The notes beneath the pieces are model-generated. The model was not told where the DNA came from. It saw only the letters and a program-made list of their open reading frames with translations, and made no database searches. Positions 15,005 to 24,591 of a DNA stretch of 55,394 bases are shown piece after piece. The stretch lies in contig CAJTNL010000013.1 in the NCBI GenBank assembly GCA_910577755.1, positions 1-55,394 on the forward strand, in the 5' to 3' direction. The stretch is from an uncultured Eubacteriales bacterium. Lineage in GTDB: Bacteria > Bacillota > Clostridia > Oscillospirales > Acutalibacteraceae. The translations under genes and the position numbers were made by a program. Each line of letters opens with the position of its first letter. Within the stretch, counting starts at the first letter, position 1.

Positions 15005-16912
15005 TTAAATCTCAATAAAGTTTTCTTTGTCTTCACTACACTCCGGACAGAACCAATCATCACCCAATTTTGTAAATGGTGTTCCAGGAGCAATATCATT
15101 TTCCGGATCGCCGATTTCTAAATCATACATATATCCACAGCCATTGCAAATGTAACGTTTGTAAGAAGGAGCTTCTTTCTTGATAAATGGACGACTCATC
15201 TTTTTCATTGGCGGAGCAGGTTTTTTTGCTGCTCCGGTATCCAATGCAGCGGCAAGCAAAGGTAATATTACGCTTAAATCACCAACGATACCATAGTCGG
15301 CATTCTTAAAGATTGGAGCGTTGGCATTATTGTTAATCGCTACAATTGTTGTAGCGTCTTTAATTCCCTTAAGATGTTGACCTGCTCCTGAAATACCACA
15401 GGCAATATAAAGGTTACCTGTGAACTTCTGTCCCGACATACCTACATAACGATTTAAAGGAACATATTTCAATGTTTCAGCGATAGGACGAGAGCAACCG
15501 ATAGCTGCGCCAGCTTGCTGCGCAACTTTTTCAATTAAAGCCATATTTTCTTTTGAGCCGATTCCTTTACCAACGCTTACAACACGTTCTGCACTGGCAA
15601 TCGGAGTGTCAATCGGAATACCAATAGTAAAGTCATATCCATCTTTTTTGAGCGCTTCCACAAGTTGTGCAACTTGTTCTTTCGGTGTTCCGTCACGGAA
15701 TATCTGTTTCTTACGCTCGCCGGTTACAGCACTTGCTTGTTTTTTACGTTTTGAACTTCCACCGTCAGAAATCTTACCAACTAGGTAGGATGCAATAACA
15801 ACACGCTGAATTTCATTCGTACCTTCGTAAATAGTACAAATCTTAGCATCACGATATGCGCGTTCTACTTCCATACCTTTCAGGTATCCGCTTCCGCCGA
15901 AAATCTGAAGTGCGTCGTTAACAACCTCTAGACCAATATCAGAAGCATACTGTTTTGCCATTGCAGATTCCATACCATACGACTCGTGTGCTTCTTTTAG
16001 CTCTGCAGCACTATAAATTAGGAATCTTGCACAGCGTAATTTAGTAGCCATATCAGCTAGCTTAAAGGAGATTACCTGCTGATGTGCAATCGGTTTTCCA
16101 AACTGAACACGCTCTTTTGCATACTCCAGCGCATTTTCAAAAGCGCCTTGTGCAATACCAAGAGCTTGAGCAGCAATACCGATACGTCCGCCATCAAGAG
16201 TAGCCATAGCAATTTTGAACCCCTGACCTAATTTACCAAGGAGGTTTTCTTTTGGTACTTTTACATTATTGAAAATTAATTCAGCAGTAGAAGAGGAGCG
16301 AATACCAAGCTTGTCGTAATGGTCTCCAAAACTAAAACCTTCCCATCCTTTTTCCACAATAAATGCACTGATTCCGCGGGTTCCAGATTCTGGATCAGTA
16401 GAAGCAAATACAACATATGTATCAGCAACAGGTGCGTTTGTAATAAAAATTTTACTACCGTTTAAGATATAGTGATCGCCTTCTAACACAGCGGTGGTTT
16501 CAGTTCCGCCGGCATCGCTTCCTGCGTTTGGTTCAGTTAAGCCAAATGCTCCAATTTTTTCACCTTTTGCTAAAGGAACAAGATATTTTTTCTTCTGCTC
16601 TTCTGTACCGAATGCAGCGATTGGGAAACTACCGAGAGATACGTGAGCAGACAAAATAACGCCGGCTCCGCCGTCTACACGAGCTAATTCCTCAACAGCA
16701 ATTGCATAGCTTAGGACATCCATACCGGCTCCGCCATACTCTTTAGGATATGGGAGTCCCATGATTCCCATAGAGCCAAGCTTTTTAATAGCCTCATGAG
16801 GGAACTGACTTTCCTGATCCAGTTCGAATGCAATAGGCTTTATTTCGGATTCCGCAAATTCTCTTACAATTTTGCGGAATTCTTCATGTTGTTTTGTTGT
16901 TTGAAACAGCAT
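15005..16912 (-). CDS. Acyl-CoA dehydrogenase-EtfA domain-rubredoxin fusion
   Basis: This 635-residue protein has three parts. Residues 1-~380 are a short-chain acyl-CoA dehydrogenase (FGLTEPNAGSDAGG, LNGSKIFITNAP, GGSGYLKGMEVERAYRD, and the catalytic glutamate in TIYEGTNEIQR). Residues ~400-575 match the FAD-binding half of electron-transfer flavoprotein alpha (SVGKGIGSKEN, ACGISGAGQHLKGI, IVGDLSVILPLL). The last ~50 are a rubredoxin (YICNGCGYMYD ... FCPECS). The chain could pass electrons from butyryl-CoA or an ETF through FAD to rubredoxin and then to the adjacent flavodiiron protein. A free-standing Bcd and complete EtfAB are encoded divergently nearby, so this copy probably has a different purpose, such as oxygen removal. 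The electron route is inferred. Confidence 0.9.
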   Translation of the reverse strand: MLFQTTKQHEEFRKIVREFAESEIKPIAFELDQESQFPHEAIKKLGSMGIMGLPYPKEYGGAGMDVLSYAIAVEELARVDGGAGVILSAHVSLGSFPIAAFGTEEQKKKYLVPLAKGEKIGAFGLTEPNAGSDAGGTETTAVLEGDHYILNGSKIFITNAPVADTYVVFASTDPESGTRGISAFIVEKGWEGFSFGDHYDKLGIRSSSTAELIFNNVKVPKENLLGKLGQGFKIAMATLDGGRIGIAAQALGIAQGAFENALEYAKERVQFGKPIAHQQVISFKLADMATKLRCARFLIYSAAELKEAHESYGMESAMAKQYASDIGLEVVNDALQIFGGSGYLKGMEVERAYRDAKICTIYEGTNEIQRVVIASYLVGKISDGGSSKRKKQASAVTGERKKQIFRDGTPKEQVAQLVEALKKDGYDFTIGIPIDTPIASAERVVSVGKGIGSKENMALIEKVAQQAGAAIGCSRPIAETLKYVPLNRYVGMSGQKFTGNLYIACGISGAGQHLKGIKDATTIVAINNNANAPIFKNADYGIVGDLSVILPLLAAALDTGAAKKPAPPMKKMSRPFIKKEAPSYKRYICNGCGYMYDLEIGDPENDIAPGTPFTKLGDDWFCPECSEDKENFIEI

Positions 16913-17005
16913 GATTTTTCCTCCTTTTTTCTAATTGATATATATTGTGATATGGTACAGGGAATGTCCCTCTTCCATATTACTATCAGTTTTTAATTTT
17001 CATGT

Positions 17006-18214
17006 CTATCTTTTTACAATAATAGCAGTACCCTGTCCGCCTCCGATACAAAGGGAGGCAAGACCAATGTGTTTATCTGACTTAATCATTTCATGAATTA
17101 ATGTAACCAGAATCCGGTTTCCGGAAGCACCAACCGGATGCCCTAAAGCGATTGCTCCACCGTTCACGTTGGTTCTTTGCAAAAATGTATCACGGTCGAT
17201 ACCATGCTCTTCAATCAACTCATGAACAACGCCTAGAGCTTGAGCAGCAAAAGCTTCATTCAACTCTACCAGTTCAACATCAGACAATTTTACATTTGCT
17301 TGTTTGAGGGCATTACGAATAGCAGGAACAGGACCGAGACCCATAACCAACGGATCCACGCCTCCTTGTCCGATTCCAATAACTTCACACAAAGGAGTTA
17401 AATTATATTGCTTCAGAGCGTCTTCACTTACCACCAGCACAAAAGCAGCACCGTCATTGATTCCAGAAGCATTACCGGCGGTAACAGAACCATCTTTCTT
17501 AAATGCCGGTCTAAGTTTAGCTAGTTTTTCCGGTGTGCTTTGACGGTTTGGATATTCATCAGTATCAAAAACGGTGTCGCCTTTTCTTGAGTGTATGGTG
17601 ATCGGAACAATTTCTTCTTTAAATTTTCCCGCATCTACTGCAGCAATTGCTTTCTGTTGAGAAGCATATGCAAACTCATCTTGCTGTTCTCTGGTAATAT
17701 TGTACTTTTCTGCAATATTTTCTGCAGTAATACCCATGTGAATATCAGCGCGGGCATCGGTTAAAGCATCATAGATCATATGATCAACAGCCTGCCAATT
17801 TCCCATTTTATTACCGCTTCTGGTATTTCCCGGGACAAGGTAAGGTGCCTGAGACATAGACTCCACACCTCCGGCTATAACTACATTATTAAAGCCTGCC
17901 TGAATAGACATGACAGCTTCCATAACAGTTCTCATACCGGAGCCACAAACCATATTAGTAGAATGTGCGCATACTTCTTGAGGTATACCAGCTTCCAAAG
18001 CAACCGTGCGTCCAATATTTTGCCCCAGACCTGCACCTAGAACATTACCGCAGATGACCTCGTCCACTTGCTCAGGTTTAATACCGGCATCTTCCAACAA
18101 TGCTTTTAGCACTGCAGAACCCATTTCTTTCGGCTTAACTGTGGATAGACCACCAAGAAAGCTTCCTAAAGCAGTTCTTTTAGCGCTTACAATATAAGCT
18201 TTTTTTAAATCCAT
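17006..18214 (-). CDS. thl: Acetyl-CoA acetyltransferase (thiolase)
   Basis: The 402-residue protein condenses two acetyl-CoA to acetoacetyl-CoA, the first step toward butyrate. The nucleophilic cysteine is Cys90 in HSTNMVCGSGMRT. The other family sites are NEAFAAQ, GGAIALGHPVGASGNR (active-site histidine) and SLCIGGGQG with the second cysteine. I chose ATG 18214 because AAAGGAGAT lies just upstream; a longer frame has no ribosome site. It heads the minus-strand operon with the ACAD-EtfA-rubredoxin fusion (93-base gap) and fprA, and is divergent from bcd. Confidence 0.95.
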   Translation of the reverse strand: MDLKKAYIVSAKRTALGSFLGGLSTVKPKEMGSAVLKALLEDAGIKPEQVDEVICGNVLGAGLGQNIGRTVALEAGIPQEVCAHSTNMVCGSGMRTVMEAVMSIQAGFNNVVIAGGVESMSQAPYLVPGNTRSGNKMGNWQAVDHMIYDALTDARADIHMGITAENIAEKYNITREQQDEFAYASQQKAIAAVDAGKFKEEIVPITIHSRKGDTVFDTDEYPNRQSTPEKLAKLRPAFKKDGSVTAGNASGINDGAAFVLVVSEDALKQYNLTPLCEVIGIGQGGVDPLVMGLGPVPAIRNALKQANVKLSDVELVELNEAFAAQALGVVHELIEEHGIDRDTFLQRTNVNGGAIALGHPVGASGNRILVTLIHEMIKSDKHIGLASLCIGGGQGTAIIVKR

Positions 18215-18319
18215 TTTTAGAAAATCTCCTTTCACTCATTCATCATAGATTTTTTGGATTAAACATACAATTGAACTTTTCAAGAATTACTGTGTAATTT
18301 AAACAACTACTAATTAGAA

Positions 18320-18348
18320 ATTTTATCCCAAAATCGACAAAATGTCAA
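18320..18348 (-). promoter_or_regulatory. Promoter of the thl operon
   Basis: On the minus strand TTGACA (18343-18348) and TAAAAT (18320-18325) are spaced by exactly 17 bases. The start point should fall about 100 bases before the thl ATG. For the divergent bcd gene I see a TATAAT at 18395-18400 but no convincing -35. Confidence 0.65.
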
Positions 18349-18488
18349 TGAAAACTAGACTAAAATGATACACAAAAAATAGCCAACTTTTTTATATAAT
18401 TTGAGAATGTACAAATTTATATTATTTTGGTATCATTTACGTGATTCGCAATAAATAATTGATTTAGCGTTTAGAGAGGAGAGAAAAA

Positions 18489-19628
18489 ATGGATTTTACT
18501 TTTACAGAACAACAGAAAATGATGAAAAAATTATTCTCTGAGTTTGCACAGAAAGAGGTAAAACCTCTGGCTGCCGAAATTGATGAACAGGAACGTTTCC
18601 CAAAAGAAACAGTTAATAAAATGGCAAAATGCGGTATGCTTGGTATTCCTTACAGTAGAGAATATGGCGGAGCAGGTGCGGATTATCTCTGTTATATTAT
18701 GGCTGTCGAAGAATTGAGTAAAAAATGTGGAACTACAGGAGTTATATTGTCTGCGCATACTTCTCTTGGTACATGGCCGATTGCACAGTATGGAACACCA
18801 GAGCAAAAAGAGAGGTATCTGCCTGATTTATGTTCAGGAAAAAAATTAGCAGCATTCGGTCTTACAGAGCCTAATGCCGGTACTGATGCAGCAGGACAGC
18901 AGACCACGGCTGTAAAAGATGGTGACGACTACATATTAAATGGAACAAAAGTTTTTATTACAAATGCTGGTGAGGCAGATATATACGTGGTTTTTGCAAT
19001 GACAGATAAATCTCAAAAAAACCGCGGAATTTCTGCGTTTATTGTAGAAAAAGGAATGCCAGGATTTACTGTAGGACTTCACGAGAAAAAATTAGGAATT
19101 AGAGGAAGCGCTACCAGCGAGTTGATTTTCAATAATGTACGTTTGACTAAAGACCAGCTTCTCGGTGCAGAGGGAAAAGGTTACAGCATTGCACTATCTA
19201 CTTTGGACGGAGGTCGTATTGGTATTGCTGCTCAAGCTCTTGGAATTGCACAGGGAGCGATTGACGAGACAGTTCCTTATGTAAAGTCCAGAAAACAATT
19301 TGGACGTTCTCTTTCCGCTTTTCAGAACACACAGTTTCAGTTGGCAGATATGCAGACGAAAGTAGACGCTGCTAGATGGCTTGTATATGATGCAGCCGTT
19401 AAAAAGCAAGCAGGAGTTTCTTACTCTGTGGAGGCTGCTAAAGCTAAACTATTTGCTGCGGAGGTAGCAATGGAAGTAACAACGAAAGCGATTCAGCTAC
19501 TTGGAGGATATGGATATACAAGAGATTATCCATTGGAGAGAATGTTCCGTGATGCGAAAATTACGGAGATTTATGAAGGTACTTCAGAAGTACAACGTAT
19601 GGTCATTAGCAGAGATATGCTAAAATAA
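18489..19628 (+). CDS. bcd: Butyryl-CoA dehydrogenase
   Basis: The 379-residue enzyme reduces crotonyl-CoA to butyryl-CoA. Family motifs are FGLTEPNAGTDAAG, LNGTKVFITNAGEAD, GGYGYTRDYPLERMFRD and the catalytic glutamate in IYEGTSEVQRM. AGAGAGGAGAG precedes the ATG. With etfB and etfA directly downstream it should form the electron-bifurcating Bcd-EtfAB complex, which oxidises NADH and reduces ferredoxin as well as crotonyl-CoA. Its N-terminal domain resembles that of the ACAD-EtfA-rubredoxin fusion upstream, suggesting duplication. Confidence 0.95.
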   Translation: MDFTFTEQQKMMKKLFSEFAQKEVKPLAAEIDEQERFPKETVNKMAKCGMLGIPYSREYGGAGADYLCYIMAVEELSKKCGTTGVILSAHTSLGTWPIAQYGTPEQKERYLPDLCSGKKLAAFGLTEPNAGTDAAGQQTTAVKDGDDYILNGTKVFITNAGEADIYVVFAMTDKSQKNRGISAFIVEKGMPGFTVGLHEKKLGIRGSATSELIFNNVRLTKDQLLGAEGKGYSIALSTLDGGRIGIAAQALGIAQGAIDETVPYVKSRKQFGRSLSAFQNTQFQLADMQTKVDAARWLVYDAAVKKQAGVSYSVEAAKAKLFAAEVAMEVTTKAIQLLGGYGYTRDYPLERMFRDAKITEIYEGTSEVQRMVISRDMLK

Positions 19629-19651
19629 TAGTGAAAGAAAGGAAACGCTTT

Positions 19652-20443
19652 ATGAAAAAAATAATCGTTTTGGTAAAACAGGTACCCGACTCAACAGAAA
19701 TTCGCGTTGATAAGCAGACGGGTACTTTGATTCGTGCAGGTGTTCCCGCCATTATTAACCCGGATGATTTGGCAGCGGTTGAAGCTGCTTTACAGTTGAA
19801 AGAAAAGTATGGCGCAACAGTGCATGTTGTTACCATGGGACCACCGCAAGCCACAGGAATGCAGCGAGAATTATATGCTCGTGGAGTAGATAGCTGTACG
19901 CTGATTACAGACCGAAAGTTTGCAGGAGCAGATACAGTTGCAACGTCCAATACATTGGCTGCTGCATTGGAAAAAATGGAATTTGATTTGATTATCGGAG
20001 GTCGCCAGGCTATTGATGGCGATACGGCACAGGTTGGTCCTCAGACAGCAGAACGTCTCAATATTCCGCAGGTTACCTATGTAAATGAAATTATGGAACT
20101 TGGAAACGACACAGTAACGGTCAAAAAATCTCTCGAAGAAACAGAGGAAATTATAGAGGCGAAGCTTCCATGCCTGTTAACAACCTTAAGCGGTATGAAT
20201 CAGCCTAGATATATGAATTGTAACAATATTATAGATTCTTTTGAGAAAGAAATTCAAATTATTCCTTTTCAAGAGCTTGGAATTGACGAAACTAAGGTTG
20301 GTTTAAAAGGTTCACCGACAAAAGTTTATAAAACGTATGCCAAAGAAGTGTCCGGTGAGACTGAAGTGTTTAATCTTTCTGCTCAGGAAACAGCAGATAT
20401 GATTGCCAAAACATTGAAAGTAAAACAGTTGATAACAAAATAG
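19652..20443 (+). CDS. etfB: Electron transfer flavoprotein beta subunit
   Basis: The 263-residue protein starts MKKIIVLVKQVPDSTEIRV and carries the ETF beta pattern (NPDDLAAVEAALQLKE, GRQAIDGDTAQVGPQTAE). In bifurcating ETFs this subunit holds the FAD that takes electrons from NADH. I used ATG 19652, preceded by GAAAGGAAAC, rather than the GTG at 19631 close to the bcd stop. The gene is between bcd and etfA in the same operon. Confidence 0.95.
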   Translation: MKKIIVLVKQVPDSTEIRVDKQTGTLIRAGVPAIINPDDLAAVEAALQLKEKYGATVHVVTMGPPQATGMQRELYARGVDSCTLITDRKFAGADTVATSNTLAAALEKMEFDLIIGGRQAIDGDTAQVGPQTAERLNIPQVTYVNEIMELGNDTVTVKKSLEETEEIIEAKLPCLLTTLSGMNQPRYMNCNNIIDSFEKEIQIIPFQELGIDETKVGLKGSPTKVYKTYAKEVSGETEVFNLSAQETADMIAKTLKVKQLITK

Positions 20444-20456
20444 GGGGTGAACAAAC

Positions 20457-21479
20457 ATGGCAAAATTTGAAGATTATAGAGATATATACGTTTTTATGGA
20501 GCAGAGAAATAATCAGATTTTAGATGTTGGTTATGAGCTTGTTGGAGAGGCACGCAAGCTGGTGGAGTCTATGCCACAGATGAATTATAAAGTAGTAGCG
20601 GTTTTGGTCGGACACGATATAAAGGATCAGGCACAAGATGTGATTGCGCGTGGTGCAGATCAGGTATTTGTCATTGACAACCCATTGTTAAAGGATTACT
20701 CTACACAGTTTTATACAGATGCTTTGACACAGTTAATAGAAGCTTACAAACCGTCTTCTTTCTTAATTGGTGCAACAGTATTAGGACGTGATTTGGCTCC
20801 GCGTGTTGCTGCCCGTGTTAACGCAGGTTTGACTGCGGATGCTACCCAGATTGAAATAGATCCAAATAAAGCTGATGAAGCCTTACTGCTCATTACACGT
20901 CCGGCTTTCGGCGGCAATTTATTTGGAACAATTATTTGTCCGGACGTAAGACCACAGATGGCTACAATTCGTGCGAAAGTATTTTCTATGAACGCTCCAG
21001 ATGCATCCAGAACAGGAGAGGTTACTGAATTTACTCCAAAATTTGACAGCACAGACCCATTGGTTACTGTTAAAGAAGTTATACAAAAAGAAATAGCAGG
21101 CGTAGACATTTCAAAAGCAGATATTCTTGTTTCAGCTGGACGCGGTGCGGAGGACTGTCTGGATCTTGTAAGGGAAGTGGCAAAAGCATTAGACGGAGAA
21201 ATGGCTGTATCCCGCGCCGTTGTGGATGACGGGTATGCCGATAAGGAACTTCAAGTGGGTCAAACAGGCAAAACGGTGCGTCCATTGCTTTACATTGCTT
21301 GCGGCATTTCCGGTGCTTGCCAGCATGTTGCCGGTATGGAGAAGTCTGATATGATTATTGCTATTAACCGTGATCCACAAGCGGAAATCTTTAATGTTGC
21401 TAATATGGGTTTTGTTGGAGATGTAAAGGAAGTACTTCCGCTTTTAAAAGAAGCAATTTTAAAAGAAAAAGCCAATTAA
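20457..21479 (+). CDS. etfA: Electron transfer flavoprotein alpha subunit
   Basis: The 340-residue protein has the N-terminal alpha/beta domain (VLGRDLAPRVAARVNAGLTAD, RPAFGGNL). The C-terminal FAD-binding domain has SAGRGAEDCLDLVREVA, ACGISGACQHVAGM, AINRDPQAEIF and FVGDVKEVLPLL. It partners EtfB and Bcd. AGGGGGTGA precedes the ATG. The C-terminal half is clearly related to the ETF domain fused to the second acyl-CoA dehydrogenase at 15005-16912. Confidence 0.95.
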   Translation: MAKFEDYRDIYVFMEQRNNQILDVGYELVGEARKLVESMPQMNYKVVAVLVGHDIKDQAQDVIARGADQVFVIDNPLLKDYSTQFYTDALTQLIEAYKPSSFLIGATVLGRDLAPRVAARVNAGLTADATQIEIDPNKADEALLLITRPAFGGNLFGTIICPDVRPQMATIRAKVFSMNAPDASRTGEVTEFTPKFDSTDPLVTVKEVIQKEIAGVDISKADILVSAGRGAEDCLDLVREVAKALDGEMAVSRAVVDDGYADKELQVGQTGKTVRPLLYIACGISGACQHVAGMEKSDMIIAINRDPQAEIFNVANMGFVGDVKEVLPLLKEAILKEKAN

Positions 21480-21509
21480 TTTAGCTTACGATTTAAGGAG
21501 GTATTCACT

Positions 21510-22349
21510 ATGAAAAAAATTGGTGTTGTTGGCGCTGGTACCATGGGTCAGGGAATAGCAACTTCATTTGCGTCTAATGGCTATGAAGTTGTTGTTTGTG
21601 ATGTAAAGTTGGAATGGGCACAAGGCGGCATTGATAAGATAGCAAGCAAGCTGGATAAGCTGGTTAGCCGTGAAAAAATGACGGGAGAGGCGGCAGATTC
21701 TGTAAAAAGAAACCTGAAAGCGGGAGAATATAAGGACCTTGCAGATGCAGATTTTGTTGTTGAGGCTGTGCTGGAGGTTATGGATGTAAAGAAATCTCTG
21801 TTTTCCCAGTTGGATGATATTTGTAAAGCAGAAACTATTTTCGGTACTAATACATCATCCTTATCTGTTACGGAAATTGCAAAGGGTATTCAGCATCCTG
21901 TAATTGGAATGCATTTCTTTAACCCTGCAGATCGTATGAAATTGGTTGAAATTATTTCTGGTCTAAGCACTCCAGCTGATGTAAAAGAAAAAATTGTAAA
22001 ATTATCCGAATCTCTTGGTAAGACTCCTGTAGAAGTACAGGAAGCGCCAGGCTTTGTTGTAAATAGAATTCTAATACCTATGATCAATGAGGCTGCATTT
22101 ATTCTTCAGGAAGGCGTTGCGTCTGCACAGGATATTGACACAGCTATGAAATTGGGAGCCAATCATCCTATGGGACCGCTTGCTCTTGGTGATTTGGTAG
22201 GACTGGATATCGTGGAAGCTATAATGGACGTATTATATAATGAAACCGGCGACAGTAAATATCGTTGTTGTACCTTAATTCGCAAGATGGTGCGCGGCGG
22301 CATGCTTGGACAAAAAAGTGGAAAAGGTTTTTATGATTACTCCAAATAA
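21510..22349 (+). CDS. hbd: 3-hydroxybutyryl-CoA dehydrogenase
   Basis: The 279-residue enzyme converts acetoacetyl-CoA to 3-hydroxybutyryl-CoA. The dinucleotide fold starts KKIGVVGAGTMGQGIA. The active-site histidine lies in IGMHFFNPADRMKLVE, and EAPGFVVNRILIPMINEA and NHPMGPLALGDLVGLD complete the signature. AAGGAGG precedes the ATG. It sits in the bcd-etfBA-hbd-crt-but operon with short gaps. Confidence 0.95.
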   Translation: MKKIGVVGAGTMGQGIATSFASNGYEVVVCDVKLEWAQGGIDKIASKLDKLVSREKMTGEAADSVKRNLKAGEYKDLADADFVVEAVLEVMDVKKSLFSQLDDICKAETIFGTNTSSLSVTEIAKGIQHPVIGMHFFNPADRMKLVEIISGLSTPADVKEKIVKLSESLGKTPVEVQEAPGFVVNRILIPMINEAAFILQEGVASAQDIDTAMKLGANHPMGPLALGDLVGLDIVEAIMDVLYNETGDSKYRCCTLIRKMVRGGMLGQKSGKGFYDYSK

Positions 22350-22392
22350 TAAGTAATATTTAAATGACAAAAATTTAATGAGGTAAAATCAT

Positions 22393-23172
22393 ATGGATAC
22401 AGTGTTATTAGAGCTTAAGGAACACATTGCTGTGATTACAATTAACCGTCCAAAAGCATTGAATGCGCTAAGTACTCAGGTGTTAACTGACTTAAATTGC
22501 GCACTTAATGAGGTGGAGAAAACAGAGAGTGTTTACGCTGTTATTATAACGGGAGCGGGCGAGAAAAGTTTTGTTGCCGGCGCAGATATATCTGAAATGA
22601 AAGATAAGAATGTGGAGGAAGCGGCTGTCTATGGTCGTTTTGGAAATGATGTATTTACTCGTATCGAAAATTTTCGGTGTCCAGTAATTGCAGCAGTGAA
22701 TGGTTTTGCGCTCGGCGGAGGTTGTGAGTTATCAATGGCTTGTGATATCCGTATTGCTTCCTCTAATGCACGTTTTGCTCAACCAGAGACAGGGCTTGGT
22801 ATTACCCCCGGATTTGGTGGAACGCAGCGTCTCGCTCGTTTGGTAGGTGCAGGCATTGCAAAAGAATTAATTTATACCTGCCGCCAAGTAAAGGCTGAAG
22901 AAGCGCTTGCTATCAGGCTTGTAAATAAGGTTGTAGAACCAGATGAACTAATGGATGAAGCCATGAAAATAGCTCAATCTATTAGTAAAAATGCCCCTAT
23001 CGCTGTAAAAAGATCCAAAAAAGCAATTAATGAAGGACTTCAGACAGATATGGCAGGCGGTGTTTCCATTGAGATAAATGAGTTTTCCGCCTGCTTTGAT
23101 ACAGAAGATCAGAAAATGGCAATGAATGCATTTATCAATAAAGAAAAGGTAGAAAATTTTCTGAACAAATAA
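22393..23172 (+). CDS. crt: 3-hydroxybutyryl-CoA dehydratase (crotonase)
   Basis: The 259-residue crotonase-fold enzyme makes crotonyl-CoA. The oxyanion hole motif is FVAGADISEM with AVNGFALGGGCELSMACD. The catalytic glutamate region is RFAQPETGLGITPGFGGTQR. It lies between hbd and the CoA-transferase in the same direction. Nothing unusual is seen. Confidence 0.95.
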   Translation: MDTVLLELKEHIAVITINRPKALNALSTQVLTDLNCALNEVEKTESVYAVIITGAGEKSFVAGADISEMKDKNVEEAAVYGRFGNDVFTRIENFRCPVIAAVNGFALGGGCELSMACDIRIASSNARFAQPETGLGITPGFGGTQRLARLVGAGIAKELIYTCRQVKAEEALAIRLVNKVVEPDELMDEAMKIAQSISKNAPIAVKRSKKAINEGLQTDMAGGVSIEINEFSACFDTEDQKMAMNAFINKEKVENFLNK

Positions 23173-23214
23173 TGGTCTGACAATCATAATAGGAGAAAAA
23201 ATGGAGGATGAGAT

Positions 23215-24558
23215 ATGGATTATGCTGCTCTTTACCAGAAAAAATTGGTAACAGCGGATCAGGCTGTAAAAACGGTCAAATCAGGTGATTGGGTAGATTA
23301 TGGTTGGTGCACGAATACTCCGATTACGTTGGATAAAGCGCTCGCTGCCCGTATGGGTGAGCTTGAAAATGTTCATTTCCGTGGGGGCGTTTTAATGTGG
23401 AAGCCTGCAATTTTTGAAATTGAGAATCCGGCAGCACACTTAACATGGAATTCATGGCATATGTCTGGTATTGAACGCAAAACATGTGCAGATGGATTCG
23501 GCTTTTATAATGCTTTGCGCTATTCGGAACTTCCCCGTTGGTATCGTGAAAATATTTGCCATCTGAATGTAGCAATGTTTCAAGTTGCGCCTATGGACGC
23601 ACATGGATATTTCAATTTTGGTCCAAATGCCTCTCACATGAAAGCTGTTTGTGAATGTGCTGATGTAGTAATTGTAGAAATAAACAACAACATGCCAATT
23701 TGTCTTGGTGGCTTTGAAGAGAGTTTACATATTTCTGATGTGGATATGATTGTTCAAGGTGATAATCCGCCAATTGCCCAAATGGGTGCGGGTGGCGCGC
23801 CTACTGATGTTGACCGTGCAGTGGCACAGCTCATTGTGGAAGAAATTCCAAATGGCGCTTGTTTGCAGTTGGGCATTGGAGGTATGCCGAATACAGTTGG
23901 TTCCATGATCGTTGAATCTGATTTAAAAGATCTTGGCGTTCATACAGAAATGTATGTTGACGCATTTGTAGACATTGCCAAAGCAGGTAAAATTACTGGT
24001 GCACAAAAATCTATTGATAAGGGACGTCAAGTTTATGCTTTTGGTGCTGGAACAAAAAAATTATATGATTATTTAGATAATAATCCACAGTGTATGTCTG
24101 CACCAGTATCTTACACCAATGATGCAAGGACTATTGCACAGATTGATAATTTTATTTCAATTAATAATGCGGTAGATATTGATTTGTTTGGACAGGTAAA
24201 TGCTGAAACTGCAGGAGTTAAACAGATCTCCGGTGCAGGGGGACAGCTGGATTTTGTAGTGGGTGCCTACTTGTCAAAGGGAGGTAAGAGCTTTATTTGC
24301 TGTTCATCTGCCTTTAAGCAAAAGGATGGTACGCTTGCTTCCCGTATTCGTCCAACATTAACGGAAGGCTCTGTTGTTACCGATACACGTGCCAATGTGC
24401 ACTGGTTTGTTACTGAATATGGTAAGGTTTGTCTCAAGGGACTATCTTCATGGCAACGTGCTGAAGCACTGATTTCAGTTGCACATCCGGATTTCCGTGA
24501 CCAGTTGATTGCAGATGCAGAGAAAATGAATATTTGGAAACGCTCCAACAAACGTTAA
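23215..24558 (+). CDS. but: Butyryl-CoA:acetate CoA-transferase
   Basis: The 447-residue protein belongs to the acetyl-CoA hydrolase/transferase family. Visible motifs are QMGAGGAPTDVDRAVAQLI, CLQLGIGGMPNTVGSMI, GVHTEMYVDAFVDI (probable catalytic glutamate) and ISGAGGQLDFVVGAYLS. Length and context match the butyryl-CoA:acetate transferases of gut butyrate producers; a 4-hydroxybutyrate CoA-transferase is the main alternative. It is the last gene of the operon, so the cell finishes butyrate synthesis by transfer to acetate. No butyrate kinase is seen here. GGAGGATGAGAT is the ribosome site. Confidence 0.9.
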   Translation: MDYAALYQKKLVTADQAVKTVKSGDWVDYGWCTNTPITLDKALAARMGELENVHFRGGVLMWKPAIFEIENPAAHLTWNSWHMSGIERKTCADGFGFYNALRYSELPRWYRENICHLNVAMFQVAPMDAHGYFNFGPNASHMKAVCECADVVIVEINNNMPICLGGFEESLHISDVDMIVQGDNPPIAQMGAGGAPTDVDRAVAQLIVEEIPNGACLQLGIGGMPNTVGSMIVESDLKDLGVHTEMYVDAFVDIAKAGKITGAQKSIDKGRQVYAFGAGTKKLYDYLDNNPQCMSAPVSYTNDARTIAQIDNFISINNAVDIDLFGQVNAETAGVKQISGAGGQLDFVVGAYLSKGGKSFICCSSAFKQKDGTLASRIRPTLTEGSVVTDTRANVHWFVTEYGKVCLKGLSSWQRAEALISVAHPDFRDQLIADAEKMNIWKRSNKR

Positions 24559-24591
24559 AAATATAAATAGAGAATTTCTAAAAGAATATAA

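Noticed and set aside
15005..16912. Assembly or frameshift artefact joining separate acad, etfA and rubredoxin genes
   Set aside because: The frame is continuous over 635 codons with family-like linkers, and I recall the same domain order in other anaerobes.
18284..18312. Possible Rex (NADH-sensing) site near the thl promoter
   Set aside because: One half site (TTGTTTA on the minus strand) is fair but the other half does not match TTAACAA.
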